The position numbers and the translations under genes are program-made. Source: Celeribacter persicus (GTDB lineage Bacteria > Pseudomonadota > Alphaproteobacteria > Rhodobacterales > Rhodobacteraceae). Taken from it: a stretch of DNA of 54,887 nucleotides. Below the pieces are notes generated by a model, which had not been told where the DNA came from, made no database searches, and saw only the letters and a list, made by a program, of their open reading frames with translations. Location: positions 1-54,887 of the forward strand of contig NZ_QAOH01000019.1 of assembly GCF_003050785.1 (NCBI RefSeq), given 5' to 3'. Of the stretch, positions 1-8,218 are shown in pieces (positions within the stretch are counted from its first letter, which is position 1; each line of letters opens with the position of its first letter).

Positions 1-804
1 CCGACAGAAGTGGCTGAGATCCCGGGCGAAGGGGTCTTGGGTCGTGTGGAGGACCGCGAGGTGATCGTCGGGGGCGACGGCTTCGTGGCGTCCCGGGTCG
101 GGCGGATGGTGGGCGATCACCCCGCCAAGGGCGCCGGATCGGTCCTTGTCGCAGTGGCAGTTGACGGTCACATGGCCGGGCACCTCGTCATGTCCGACCC
201 GCTGCGCGAGGGAGCGGGTGCCATGCTGGACGGTCTGCGCCGCCAAGGGATCTCGCGTATCCTGCTGGCCACCGGCGACCGCGCGGACGTGGCCGAGCGT
301 GTGACGGAAGGGCTGGGCCTCGACGGGCTGCGGGCCGGTCTGACGCCGGATCAAAAGGTGTTGCTGGTGCTCTCTGAGCGTAAACACGGGCCGGTGATGA
401 TGGTGGGTGATGGTGTCAACGACGCGCCCGCCCTGGCCGCAGCCGATGTAGGCGTGGCAATGGGGGCACGGGGCGCCGCGGCCTCGGCCGAGGCCGCCGA
501 CGTGGTGCTGCTCGTCGACCGGATCGACCGGCTGGGGCCCGGCATCGAGATCGCGCGGGCTTCACGCCGGATCGCGGTCGAAAGCGTTGTCGCCGGGATC
601 GGCCTGTCTGTCATGGGCATGATCGCGGCCGCTTTCGGCTACCTCACGCCGGTTCAGGGCGCGCTCCTGCAAGAAGTGATCGACGTTGCCGTGATCCTGA
701 ACGCCCTGCGCGCGCTGCGCATCGCGCCACAGGAGCCAGCTACGGGCAAACCCCAGGCGATCATTTCAGAGCAAGCTGACATCGTTCAAGGAGCCACGCC
801 ATGA
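1..804 (+). CDS. Heavy-metal translocating P1B-type ATPase, C-terminal part (5' end outside window)
   Basis: The reading frame is open to the first base, so only the last ~267 residues are present. They cover the end of the nucleotide-binding domain, the phosphorylation domain and the last two membrane helices. Visible signatures are an ATGDR hinge motif (TGDN in most relatives), GDGVNDAPALA, and a C-terminal hydrophobic pair ending EVIDVAVILNALRAL. Family role: ATP-driven export of soft metals (Zn, Cd, Pb or Cu) across the inner membrane. The metal cannot be assigned because the N-terminal metal-binding domain and the CPx helix lie upstream of the window. The stop overlaps the next start as ATGA, so the VIT1-type gene is translationally coupled to it. 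The GTG at position 10 is internal, not a start. Confidence 0.9.
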   Translation, partial: PTEVAEIPGEGVLGRVEDREVIVGGDGFVASRVGRMVGDHPAKGAGSVLVAVAVDGHMAGHLVMSDPLREGAGAMLDGLRRQGISRILLATGDRADVAERVTEGLGLDGLRAGLTPDQKVLLVLSERKHGPVMMVGDGVNDAPALAAADVGVAMGARGAAASAEAADVVLLVDRIDRLGPGIEIARASRRIAVESVVAGIGLSVMGMIAAAFGYLTPVQGALLQEVIDVAVILNALRALRIAPQEPATGKPQAIISEQADIVQGATP

Positions 805-1502
805 GCCGTCTATCACATTCTGAAATCCATATGGTGCATCGCATCGGCTGGCTGCGGGCCGCCGTTCTCGGCGCCAACGATGGTCTTGTCTCGACCGCGA
901 GCCTCGTCGTCGGCGTCGCCGCAGCAGGATCGGGAAAGCCGGAGGTCCTTATAGCGGGGCTGGCTGGCCTCGTGGCCGGCGCGATGTCCATGGCGGCAGG
1001 CGAGTACGTCTCAGTCAGTTCTCAGACTGACGCCGAACAGGCGGACCTCGCCCGAGAGAGCCGTGAACTCGAGGAAACGCCCGAGGCCGAGCTCGAGGAA
1101 CTAACCCGGATTTATGTTGAAAGGGGGCTGGACCGCGACCTGGCGGAAAAGGTTGCCGTGCAACTGACTGAACGTGACGCGCTCGGATCGCATGCGCGCG
1201 ACGAGCTCGGCATTTCGGAAACCGTTACCGCCCGCCCTGTCCAGGCGGCTCTGGTGTCCGCACTGACCTTCGCCGTTGGGGCGGTGCTGCCCCTGATCGT
1301 CGTGCTGCTGGTCTCGGAGGCGCAGATCGCTCCCCTGGTGGCGGGATCGACGATCCTTGGCCTTGCGGTTCTTGGCGGATTGGGCGCTTCGGCCGGCGGC
1401 GCAGGCGTCGTCCGTGGGGCCACGCGGGTCACGCTATGGGGAGCGCTTGCAATGGCGGCGACAGCCGGGGTCGGTGCGCTGTTCGGGGTCGCCGTAGGCT
1501 AG
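801..1502 (+). CDS. VIT1/CCC1-family divalent metal transporter
   Basis: A 233-residue inner-membrane protein. The N-terminal stretch WLRAAVLGANDGLVSTASL with a following hydrophobic segment is the hallmark of the VIT1/CCC1 family. A Glu/Ala-rich cytoplasmic helical section (about residues 75-140) and three further hydrophobic segments complete the usual five-helix plan. Family members move Fe2+ or Mn2+ out of the cytosol, driven by protons in characterised plant and yeast members. The 4-bp overlap with the P1B ATPase implies a two-gene metal-handling operon. Length is normal for the family. Substrate is inferred only. Confidence 0.88.
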   Translation: MSRLSHSEIHMVHRIGWLRAAVLGANDGLVSTASLVVGVAAAGSGKPEVLIAGLAGLVAGAMSMAAGEYVSVSSQTDAEQADLARESRELEETPEAELEELTRIYVERGLDRDLAEKVAVQLTERDALGSHARDELGISETVTARPVQAALVSALTFAVGAVLPLIVVLLVSEAQIAPLVAGSTILGLAVLGGLGASAGGAGVVRGATRVTLWGALAMAATAGVGALFGVAVG

Positions 1503-1508
1503 GAGTTA

Positions 1509-1799
1509 ATGGGGTGTACCCGAACCCCGCTCCGGCTGCTTGTTGCGGCAACGCTCGTCAACATCGTGCTGATCATCGAGGTGCCACAGATCGAGTCGCA
1601 GCGCGTGGGGTCATAAACCCATGTCCGCAAATGGGTCATGCTGGACGAGATCAACACCGATGTTCTGGAGCGGTCCTTTGTCTGGGAGGACCGCACGCCC
1701 ATCGGCACGTTCAGTTCCGTCTTCACATCCAAAATCCAGTCCAGCCTGATCGCGCTTGCCAAGTCGGGCGGGGCATCCGTTGTCGATCGGCCGAAGTAA
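1509..1799 (+). pseudogene. Decayed ORF interrupted by one in-frame stop
   Basis: Starting at ATG 1509 a hydrophobic N-terminus (LRLLVAATLVNIVLIIEVPQ) reads for 35 codons to TAA at 1614. The same frame then continues, protein-like, for 60 more codons (WVMLDEINTDVLERSFVWED and onward) to TAA at 1797. Removing the single stop gives a plausible ~96-residue membrane-anchored protein. I do not recognise the family. It lies 6 bp after the VIT1 gene, on the same strand. It could be a recently broken third gene of the metal operon, or two unrelated fragments. Confidence 0.35.
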
Positions 1800-1827
1800 T
1801 CTCGATCAGCGCGGGGTCTACCCAGTT

Positions 1828-2121
1828 TCACTTGTTCCCATCGATCCACTTCGACATCAGCTCCTTGTCGCGGAAGCATTCGTCCGGCACGGCGCGGCGC
1901 TTGATGCGGGCGAGGCGCTCGGCAAAGGCGACCTGCTTTGATGTCGGGCGGCTGTCCTGCGTGCCCGGCTTCAGCTTGGCCTGTGCGTCGATCCAGGCGC
2001 TCAAGGAGCGCCGATCTTGCTGAACCTCACACGGCAGAAGCGTCTGGTTGCGAAGGGCCAGTGCGCGCGCATAGGCGATCTGCTTTGGCGTCGCGGGCAG
2101 GGCGTAAGTGGTGCTTTCCAT
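1828..2121 (-). CDS. Small protein with two tandem KQ..A..LA...WID repeats
   Basis: A 97-residue protein made almost entirely of two copies of one ~38-residue unit, at about residues 9-46 and 59-96. Each begins PTxKQ (or ATPKQ), has an alanine-rich helix (YARALA / FAERLA), a proline-containing middle and ends LSAWIDA or MSKWIDG. Such short helical repeats resemble DUF3072-like units and repeats appended to some topoisomerases; that similarity is from memory, and the function is unknown. A good ribosome site (AAGGGAGA) precedes the ATG at 2121. It faces away from the ardC block and is not in an operon with its neighbours. Confidence 0.75.
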   Translation of the reverse strand: MESTTYALPATPKQIAYARALALRNQTLLPCEVQQDRRSLSAWIDAQAKLKPGTQDSRPTSKQVAFAERLARIKRRAVPDECFRDKELMSKWIDGNK

Positions 2122-2473
2122 CGGGGATCTCCCTTCTTAGCGTGGCTTTCAACATAGAACATAACAGGAACAAAATCAAGCCACCTGCGGAAATCATGGG
2201 GTTTGAGAGGAAGAGGAGGGCCGGGGGAGGTCAGGCCTGAGGATGCCCGAAAGAGGGTGTCCGGGCCTGATCCTGTTCCTCATTGGGGTCTGATGCCGGA
2301 AAGTGGAGGATCCTACGTTCTCATGAGCTTTGCATTTAACGCTCCTCGGCATCAGATCCCTAAAGAGTGAAAGTGTTCTTCGGGTTTTGTGACTGACGGA
2401 TGAGGGCCTTTGGGGTCCCTCAGATGGGTCCGGGCCGGATTCCGGTCTGCTGTTATTGATGAAGGGCATTCCG
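2122..2473. other. Gene-free stretch with short inverted repeats
   Basis: About 350 bp separating divergent genes, so it should hold promoters for both. Three structures are visible. One is the arms TCTGATGCCG (2289-2298) and CGGCATCAGA (2347-2356), a 10-bp perfect inverted repeat with a 48-nt loop. A second is TGAGGG (2401-2406) with CCCTCA (2417-2422) around a 10-nt loop. The third is the 35-bp element at 2285-2319 that recurs at 9063. I cannot assign a clear -35/-10 pair. Confidence 0.45.
2285..2319 (+). repeat. 35-bp dispersed repeat, copy 1
   Basis: Begins GGGGTC and ends GGATCCTACGTT. Aligns without gaps to 9063-9097 at 27 of 35 positions by eye. The flanks differ, but in each copy an inverted repeat begins in or beside the element. 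Could be a remnant of a small mobile repeat or a protein-binding site. Confidence 0.45.
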
Positions 2474-2944
2474 ATGCAAACAGGTGTCTTGTGCGTGTTA
2501 CGCGCGACCGCCGCCTCGTGGTGGCGGCACAAGGAACTACGCCGAACCGGCCAGACGGGCCAGGCACTGCAGCTCGAGCGTGAGACCGTCCTGCGTGATC
2601 TCGGCTATCTGAAGCAGGCGGCGTCATTGCCAAACGCGCACGTGATCTGCGGGGAGGGTGGGACATTCCTCCATCTCGGTTGGACCACCGTTTCGACCTT
2701 CGCGCCGATCGAGCGCTTTCCCTTGGCCACTCTTGCGGTCGCACGAGGGACGCCCTTCATCGATATCCGACCCGTCACCGATGTCATTGCCTTCGCGAGA
2801 CTGCCGCGGGTGGCGCGGGACGGATCGGTCGACCCTGATCCTTGCGGTTCTGGCAGATCCGTCTCGCTGACCGCCTACATCGACATGGTCGAAGCCCTCG
2901 GTGCCAGGATCGCCAACGATCCGAGGCCCCTTCAGTCAATCTGA
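2474..2944 (+). CDS. Hypothetical protein upstream of ardC
   Basis: A 156-residue reading frame with no family I recognise. The start ATG at 2474 is chosen over ATGs at 2456/2459 because GAAGGG at 2461-2466 sits 7 nt before it. The product has no signal peptide or membrane helix. The middle (FPLATLAVARGTPFIDIRPV) looks like a real folded protein, and the frame stays open without rare-codon clusters. It ends 40 bp before ardC and is probably co-transcribed with it. The main doubt is whether the frame is real, since antisense frames are also open here. Confidence 0.5.
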   Translation: MQTGVLCVLRATAASWWRHKELRRTGQTGQALQLERETVLRDLGYLKQAASLPNAHVICGEGGTFLHLGWTTVSTFAPIERFPLATLAVARGTPFIDIRPVTDVIAFARLPRVARDGSVDPDPCGSGRSVSLTAYIDMVEALGARIANDPRPLQSI

Positions 2945-2984
2945 TCACCATTCCCTCTCACCAAAACTCGAAAGGAGGCCAGCC

Positions 2985-3923
2985 ATGGCCCGATCCCGCA
3001 CGACCAAATTCGATGCCTCCGAGGTCATCACAAACGAAATCATCCGCATCATCGAGCGCGGCGTCCTGCCGTGGCGCAAGCCCTGGACCGCAGGCGGCAG
3101 CTCACGCCCCCTGCGCGTGGGCGGCGAACCCTACCAGGGGGTGAACAACTTCCTGCTGACGATGCGGACCGTGATGGCGGGCCACAGCTCTCCCTTCTGG
3201 ATGACTCTGCCTCAGGCCAATGCGTTGGACGCAAAGGTCCGCAAGGGCGAGAAATCCTCTGTCGTCGTCTATTACGGCCAAAGCCGGAAAGACGCGGGCG
3301 GCGAGGACGACCGCAGCGATGGCGATGATCGCTCCGAGGAAGCCCGCATCTTCCGCTTCCAGAAATCCTACCGCGTGTTCAATGCCTGCCAGATCGATGG
3401 CCTGCCCGACAGCTTCTTCCCAGACCCGGAGCCCGCGCCCGAGCATCCGCCGTCCGAGCCCATCCCGCACATGCAGGCGTTTTTCGATGCCATCGACATC
3501 ACGACCGTCTTCACGGGCACGGAGGCGTACTATTTGCCCCCCGTGGACAAGGTCTACATGCCATCCATCACGCGGTTCCAGGACCCGCGCAATTTCTACG
3601 GGGTCTGGGCGCATGAGCTGGCCCATGCCACGAAGGCCCGGCATCGACTGAACCGTGATTTCGGGTTCTCGAAGTTTGGCAACACCTCTTACGCGCGCGA
3701 GGAGATCGTCGCGGAATTGACCTCGGTGTTCCTGGGTCAGACGCTCGGCTTTACGGCGCATACGCTCGAGATGAATGCTGCCTACCTCCATAACTGGTTG
3801 CGCGTTCTTCGGTCGGACAAGGGTGCGATCTTCAAGCACGCCGCGGATGCGCAGCGCGCCTGTGATTACCTGATCGCCAGATCGGAGGCGGGCAGGGCAG
3901 GGGGCCGAGCCAAGGCTGCCTGA
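2985..3923 (+). CDS. ardC: ArdC-family anti-restriction protein (ssDNA-binding plus metallopeptidase-like)
   Basis: A 312-residue protein. Residues ~8-130 match the N-terminal ssDNA-binding domain of ArdC (IIERGVLPWRKPWT, then PYQGVNNFLL). The C-terminal half is an M78-like metallopeptidase fold with the zinc motif HELAHATKARHR and a downstream acidic stretch REEIVAELTSVFLG. Family role: ArdC of IncW plasmids binds single-stranded DNA and shields the incoming transferred strand from type I/II restriction in the recipient. Start ATG 2985 is set by AAAGGAGG at 2971-2978; the longer frame upstream lacks a ribosome site. It leads a run of small backbone genes, as expected for early-expressed establishment genes. 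Confidence 0.88.
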   Translation: MARSRTTKFDASEVITNEIIRIIERGVLPWRKPWTAGGSSRPLRVGGEPYQGVNNFLLTMRTVMAGHSSPFWMTLPQANALDAKVRKGEKSSVVVYYGQSRKDAGGEDDRSDGDDRSEEARIFRFQKSYRVFNACQIDGLPDSFFPDPEPAPEHPPSEPIPHMQAFFDAIDITTVFTGTEAYYLPPVDKVYMPSITRFQDPRNFYGVWAHELAHATKARHRLNRDFGFSKFGNTSYAREEIVAELTSVFLGQTLGFTAHTLEMNAAYLHNWLRVLRSDKGAIFKHAADAQRACDYLIARSEAGRAGGRAKAA

Positions 3924-3946
3924 CCACAGGGAGAACGGAGACGCCC

Positions 3947-4156
3947 ATGTCACGTAAGGAACCCAAGACGCTGCGGGTGGCCTGCTTCAACGACGGCCGC
4001 CGCAAGATCATCACCTTCAAGCACGGCGCCTATTGGTGGAGCCCGTCCGAGGGCGCTTATCCGCTCTCGGCGGCACTTGAGACCATCAAGCACCAAGGCG
4101 GCTGGATCGAAACCATCCCCAACCCGAATTACAGACCCAAGGGGCTGTTCGGGTAG
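3947..4156 (+). CDS. Small conserved backbone protein, 69 residues
   Basis: Lies 23 bp after ardC on the same strand, so probably in the same transcript. It is basic at the N-terminus and rich in aromatic and glycine residues (TFKHGAYWWSPSEGAYPL, then GGWIETIPNPNYRP), with no membrane helix or signal. I recall similar short proteins beside ardC and DUF3768 genes in Rhodobacteraceae plasmids, but no function is known. GGGAGAACGGAG precedes the ATG. Confidence 0.7.
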   Translation: MSRKEPKTLRVACFNDGRRKIITFKHGAYWWSPSEGAYPLSAALETIKHQGGWIETIPNPNYRPKGLFG

Positions 4157-4244
4157 GGCCCCTTCTGCTTCTGTCCTGCCGCCAGGGGGAAAAAGAAAAA
4201 GCTGGCTTTTGGAAGGGTGTTTCAACTTCTCAAAGGAGCACCCC

Positions 4245-4634
4245 ATGTCCATGACAGGACAACCCCAGACAGACCGCCCTGATCCGAGTGTGATCGCAGC
4301 GCAGAACGACGCGTTTCGCAAGCTCGCGTGCCTCGGTGTGCCAACCGCCCAGTCTATCCAGGGCCGCATGCATGTCACCCGCTCAATTATGAGTGCCGGT
4401 GACGGCTTCATGGCCGAGGCGGTGAAGGCCACGGGCATGTTCGAGACCTTCGAGCCCGAGAACGATCCCGAAGGATGGCATGATTTCGGGGCGGTCGAGG
4501 TCCGCGGCGAGACCGTGTTCTGGAAACTGGATTTGTACGAAGCGGATTCCGACTTCCGCTATGGCGCCGAGGCCCCGGACAATCCCGTGACCACAATGCG
4601 CGTACTGACCGTCATGCTGGCGCGCGACTGGTAG
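4245..4634 (+). CDS. DUF3768 domain protein
   Basis: A 129-residue soluble protein. From residue ~20 it carries the DUF3768 pattern: AQNDAFRKL near the start, MSAGDGF in the middle, then FEPENDPEGWHDFGAVEVRG and VFWKLDLYEAD. The domain is almost confined to plasmids and genomic islands of alphaproteobacteria. Function is unknown. Start ATG 4245 is chosen for AAAGGAG at 4232-4238; the frame is open further upstream but without a start signal. A hairpin and U-rich terminator-like structure follow it. Confidence 0.82.
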   Translation: MSMTGQPQTDRPDPSVIAAQNDAFRKLACLGVPTAQSIQGRMHVTRSIMSAGDGFMAEAVKATGMFETFEPENDPEGWHDFGAVEVRGETVFWKLDLYEADSDFRYGAEAPDNPVTTMRVLTVMLARDW

Positions 4635-4669
4635 GGGAGGGGACACCCCTCCTGACAGCCCAGGCGATG

Positions 4670-4710
4670 AAGGCCCGCTGACCCCTCAAAGGGAGAGTGG
4701 GCCTTTTGTT
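4670..4710 (+). terminator. Terminator-like hairpin after the DUF3768 gene
   Basis: Arms AAGGCCC (4670-4676) and GGGCCTT (4699-4705) are followed by TT and a T-rich run. Just upstream a second GC-rich hairpin (GGAGGGG ... CCCCTCC, about 4637-4653) abuts the stop codon. Together they probably end or attenuate the ardC transcript before the ParB-like gene. The long loop (22 nt) lowers confidence. Confidence 0.45.
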
Positions 4711-4788
4711 GTGGTGATCCCTGAAGACGGGGATTGGCCGCGCATCTGAATGCGCGGGCCGCTCCAAACCCACCGAAAAGGAAACGCC

Positions 4789-6771
4789 ATGACCACAAGC
4801 TTCAAACCCGTCTCCGTCGCCATCGGCGATCTGGTCTCACATCCCGCCAATGTGCGCAGCAACTCGCCGGAAACCTATGATCCTGAGAACATCGCCCATC
4901 TGAAGGCAAGCATCGCCGTTCTGGGTCTCCTGCAGCCGCTCATGGTCCAGAAGCTCGACGGCAAATATGCTGTCCTCGCCGGTGGCCGTCGGCATGCCGC
5001 GCTGAAGGAGCTGGTCGCGGACAGGGCCGCGAAAGGCTTCACGGCGAAGGCCAAGATCGACTGCCGTCTTGTGCCAGAGGATTGCGATGTCACCACGGCC
5101 CTGTCGCTCGCTGAGAACATCACCCAGGCGCCGATGAATGCCATCGACGAGTTCGAGGCTTTCGCGCGGATGATGGAGGTCGACGACCAGACGCCCGAGA
5201 CGATCGCAAAGACCTTCGGCACCACGGTGGCGGCCGTGAAAGGCCGGTTGCGCTATGGCCTGATCCACCCCGACATCCGCGCCGCGGCCCGGGCCAAGAC
5301 GATCACGCTCGACACGATGAAGGCCTTTGCGGAGCATCCGAGCCAGGAGGTGCAGCGCGAAGTCTTCGAGGCGCTCACCAAGGAAGATAGCTACCTGCAG
5401 GCCTATACGGTCCGCCAGGCGCTCAAATCCCGCGGCGTGCAGGTCAGTGACGATATCGGGGCCTTCGTGCGCGCGGACTACGAGGCGCGGGGCGGCGCTG
5501 TCGCCGCTGACCTTCTGGAAGAGCATTCCGTGCTCGAAGACGCCGCGCTGGTCGAGACCATCCTGCTCGAGAAGCTCGGTGCCGCCGCCGAAGAGGCCCG
5601 CATAAAGCTGGGCTTTGCCTGGGCCGATGCCATGGTCCGCTATGATTACGCGACCATGGCCGACTACGGCCGCGTTTATCCCGGCCCGATCGAGCCTGAT
5701 GAGGCTGCGCAAAAGCGCATCGATGAGATCACCGCCGAGCTTGAGAAACTGCAGCTCGAGATGGAGGATGAGGGGCTCGAGGACGGTGCCTACAACGCGC
5801 TTTACGAGCGCGTGGACGCCTTGGAAGAGGAAGCCCGCGACCTGCAGGAGGCCTACAGCGCCGAGGACCTCGCGCGGTCTGGGGTAATCGCGTCCTGGTC
5901 GGGCGGGCAGGTGACCCTCCATGTTGGCCTCGTCCGCCCGGAAGACACCGTCAAAAAGGAGGGCGCGCGCGGCTCCTCGGCTAGCCCGACCGGGGAGGAG
6001 GCCCCAGACGCCGGCGAAATCACCTATCCGGCCTCACTGGCTGAGGACCTCAAGACCGAGCGAGCCATGGCGCTTGGGGCCGCGATGGCGCTGCATCCGG
6101 AAGCTACGCTCGATCTGACGCTCTTCAAGCTGGTGAGCGACGTTCTGGCCAGCGGCATGAGTGTCACGCAGGCGATCAAGATCGATGCCCGCAAGGAATA
6201 CCGCAGCCATGCCAAGATGGACGAGATCGACGCAACCTCGCTCGAGCAGGTGGCGGCGGCGCATGAGGCGCTTGATCTGTCCTGGCTCGATGACACCCGC
6301 GCGCCCGCCGATCAGTTCGCGGCGTTTCGCGCGCTGGAGGCAGGCGAAAAGGCCAAGCTCGTGGCCTATGCCACGGCCAGCACCACGCAGTCCTGCTTCG
6401 CGCGGGACCGCCAGCGCGACAGCCTGATGCATGCGTTCGAGATCGAGATCATGCCCGACATCCGCTCCCACTGGACGCCGAATGCGGCGCTCTTCAACCG
6501 CTTCAAGAAGGCTTGGCTCCTGAAGATCCTCGGCGAGGATCTGGGTCTCGCCCAGGAGGCGGTGACGCTGGCCTCGTCGAGCAAGAAGGAGATCGTCGCC
6601 TTTTGTGACAAGCTCTTCGCCGAGCCCTTCGCCACGCTCACGGACGCGCAGCGCGCTGCCGTGGCCGCCTGGTGCCCGCCCATGATGCAGACAGCCGGTG
6701 TCGCCTGTGATGAGGCGGAGCCCGCGGCGGAAACCCCGGAGCCTGACGGCGACATCGCGCAAGCGGCCTGA
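4789..6771 (+). CDS. Large ParB-like protein (ParB/RepB/Spo0J N-terminal domain)
   Basis: A 660-residue protein. Residues ~5-110 form a ParB N-terminal CTP-binding/nuclease-like domain: SHPANVRS, a helix ending GLLQPLMV, then VLAGGRRHAALKEL (GERR in classical ParB) and ALSLAENI with the following MNAIDEFEAF. Residues ~125-210 are a helix-turn-helix section (TIAKTFGTTVAAVKGRLRYG). The rest includes an acidic coiled-coil (~310-370) and a long C-terminal region of unknown role. It is about twice the length of a chromosomal ParB. No parA lies beside it, so it may be a regulator or nucleoid-type protein rather than a segregation factor. Start ATG 4789 follows AAAAGGAAA. Confidence 0.82.
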   Translation: MTTSFKPVSVAIGDLVSHPANVRSNSPETYDPENIAHLKASIAVLGLLQPLMVQKLDGKYAVLAGGRRHAALKELVADRAAKGFTAKAKIDCRLVPEDCDVTTALSLAENITQAPMNAIDEFEAFARMMEVDDQTPETIAKTFGTTVAAVKGRLRYGLIHPDIRAAARAKTITLDTMKAFAEHPSQEVQREVFEALTKEDSYLQAYTVRQALKSRGVQVSDDIGAFVRADYEARGGAVAADLLEEHSVLEDAALVETILLEKLGAAAEEARIKLGFAWADAMVRYDYATMADYGRVYPGPIEPDEAAQKRIDEITAELEKLQLEMEDEGLEDGAYNALYERVDALEEEARDLQEAYSAEDLARSGVIASWSGGQVTLHVGLVRPEDTVKKEGARGSSASPTGEEAPDAGEITYPASLAEDLKTERAMALGAAMALHPEATLDLTLFKLVSDVLASGMSVTQAIKIDARKEYRSHAKMDEIDATSLEQVAAAHEALDLSWLDDTRAPADQFAAFRALEAGEKAKLVAYATASTTQSCFARDRQRDSLMHAFEIEIMPDIRSHWTPNAALFNRFKKAWLLKILGEDLGLAQEAVTLASSSKKEIVAFCDKLFAEPFATLTDAQRAAVAAWCPPMMQTAGVACDEAEPAAETPEPDGDIAQAA

Positions 6772-6847
6772 GTCCTCACGCGACCCGCGCGTGGACCATG
6801 CCGCCCGCGCGGGTCGACCCTTCCAAACCGAACAGAAAGACATCCCC

Positions 6848-7441
6848 ATGGCTATTCTCAAGTTCTCTGCCTCCGCTGTTGCGGCGCAAATCGCACATGC
6901 GCGTGCCTGCAAGACCTTCCTGCCCAACTGGAACGGGCCCGTGGACAGGCCGGCCCTGATCCTCATCGTCGGCAATGGTGTGCATCTGCGCTCAAACGGC
7001 ATCGATGGCACGACCACCCGTATCGTTACCACCGAGCAGGCCGATCCCTCCTTCGCCTTCGCCGACGGCATGAACCCGTTTCGGGACACCGACTGGATGG
7101 CGCAGCGCCGCATGGCGTTTCGCGATCTGACCGGCCAGTTTTACACCGACATCCTGGATGACGTGCAGGTGCTCATCGACCGGGGGCGAGGGGCCATCCG
7201 GCTCGCCACCGATGGCCACAGCATCCGCGTCTTCGTGCGCCGGGCCTCGGACTATCTCATCGGCGGGACCTACGAAGTGCCCTCGGGCCTCGGTGGCACC
7301 TTCCGGGTCATCCTCAAGGATGCCTGCGACACCTTTGCGATCGTGCAGAACTGTGGCAATTGCGAGGATTTTGACGCCATGCAGCCCTACCGCGTGCCGC
7401 TCGATGCGCTGATGGAAATCGATGACCGGAGGGCGGCGTGA
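6848..7441 (+). CDS. DUF3085-like domain protein
   Basis: A 197-residue soluble protein. The segment ALILIVGNGVHLRSNG matches the core of DUF3085 as I remember it (L..G..GVYLMSNG), a domain seen next to ParB-like genes on alphaproteobacterial plasmids. A second half (VLIDRGRGAIRLATDGHSIR and onward to VPLDALMEID) has no assignment. ATG 6848 follows AGAAAGACATCCCC. The stop TGA shares its last base with the next ATG (TGATG), indicating translational coupling. Confidence 0.62.
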   Translation: MAILKFSASAVAAQIAHARACKTFLPNWNGPVDRPALILIVGNGVHLRSNGIDGTTTRIVTTEQADPSFAFADGMNPFRDTDWMAQRRMAFRDLTGQFYTDILDDVQVLIDRGRGAIRLATDGHSIRVFVRRASDYLIGGTYEVPSGLGGTFRVILKDACDTFAIVQNCGNCEDFDAMQPYRVPLDALMEIDDRRAA

Positions 7442-8094
7442 TGGGTTGGCTCTTCTACACCGACGGCCGCGTCCAGACCTACGCGGATGAGAAAGCGGAG
7501 ATTGCTCGGCTGTGCACCTTCGAGGGCGAAAGGCGCAAGACGGAACTGGTCAAAGCCTGCAAGGTGGGTTCGACTTGGTACGCGGCGGCAAAGGTCACAA
7601 ATATCGACGGCACCCCTGTCGAAGACACGACCTATGTCACCGATGCGGATGGCTCCATCACTTTCGCCGCCGTATTCCTTACCCGATATGATGACGGCTG
7701 CTGGGGCTACAAGGACATGGAGGAAAGCGCGGGACCGGTCGAATCCCGCGCGCCACTGAGCCTATTGGCCCTGCTGTCCGAGCTGAAAGACCCAGACAGC
7801 TATGCTCATGCCTGGCGCCAGCGCTGCCAGGACTGGGCTGCGATCCCGGACTACGAGGAAGGCGACAAGATCAAGCTCGCCACCCCTGTGACGCTCACCG
7901 ATGGCAGTACCTGCCAGATTGTCACCGCGACCCACTACAGGCGTGGGCGGCAAAAGCGCCGCTGCTACCGCATCGAGGAAACTGGTGGGCTCGTACGCCT
8001 GTCGAAGGCCTCGCTTGCGGGCTCGGAGCTGCTCAGCTCCACGAAAGGTGCGGCTAGCCCGGTGCTGGCGGAGTTCCTGGCGGGGCGAAATTAG
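7441..8094 (+). CDS. DUF6927-like protein
   Basis: A 217-residue protein starting MGWLFYTDGRV. The MGWLF start and the following pattern (ELVKACKVGSTWYAAAKV, then DGCWGYKDMEE) match the DUF6927 family as I recall it from Rhodobacteraceae mobile DNA. Function is unknown, and there is no membrane segment. The C-terminal part (~130-215) is a small beta-rich module with a basic loop (RRGRQKRRCYRIEET). It is coupled to the preceding gene by a 1-bp overlap. ATG 7441 is preferred over GTG 7438. Confidence 0.62.
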   Translation: MGWLFYTDGRVQTYADEKAEIARLCTFEGERRKTELVKACKVGSTWYAAAKVTNIDGTPVEDTTYVTDADGSITFAAVFLTRYDDGCWGYKDMEESAGPVESRAPLSLLALLSELKDPDSYAHAWRQRCQDWAAIPDYEEGDKIKLATPVTLTDGSTCQIVTATHYRRGRQKRRCYRIEETGGLVRLSKASLAGSELLSSTKGAASPVLAEFLAGRN

Positions 8095-8151
8095 GTCCTG
8101 CGCCGGACGGTTCATCGACCTGCCCGGCGACAGCAGATGCTGCGGCTTGTC

Positions 8152-8181
8152 TTGACGAGGCAATGCAAATGCATTACCTAT
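8152..8181 (+). promoter_or_regulatory. Promoter with internal operator for the prlF-yhaV operon
   Basis: TTGACG (8152-8157) and TACCTA (8175-8180) are spaced 17 bp, a good sigma-70-type promoter 38 bp before the prlF start. The spacer holds the inverted repeat AATGC-AAAT-GCATT (8162-8175), ideally placed for autorepression. PrlF-type antitoxins bind their own promoter through an AbrB-like fold. That this palindrome is the site is inferred. Confidence 0.6.
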
Positions 8182-8218
8182 CGCGGGCAGCAAAGCCCCT
8201 TTTCTTCAGGAGACTGCC

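Noticed and set aside
1436-2023. 195-codon plus-strand open frame
   Set aside because: Overlaps the end of the VIT1 gene and the antisense of the repeat protein, with no start signal and no protein-like pattern.
2352-2744. 130-codon minus-strand frame opposite the 2474 gene
   Set aside because: No ribosome site and Arg-rich shadow composition. The plus-strand frame has a good site at 2461.
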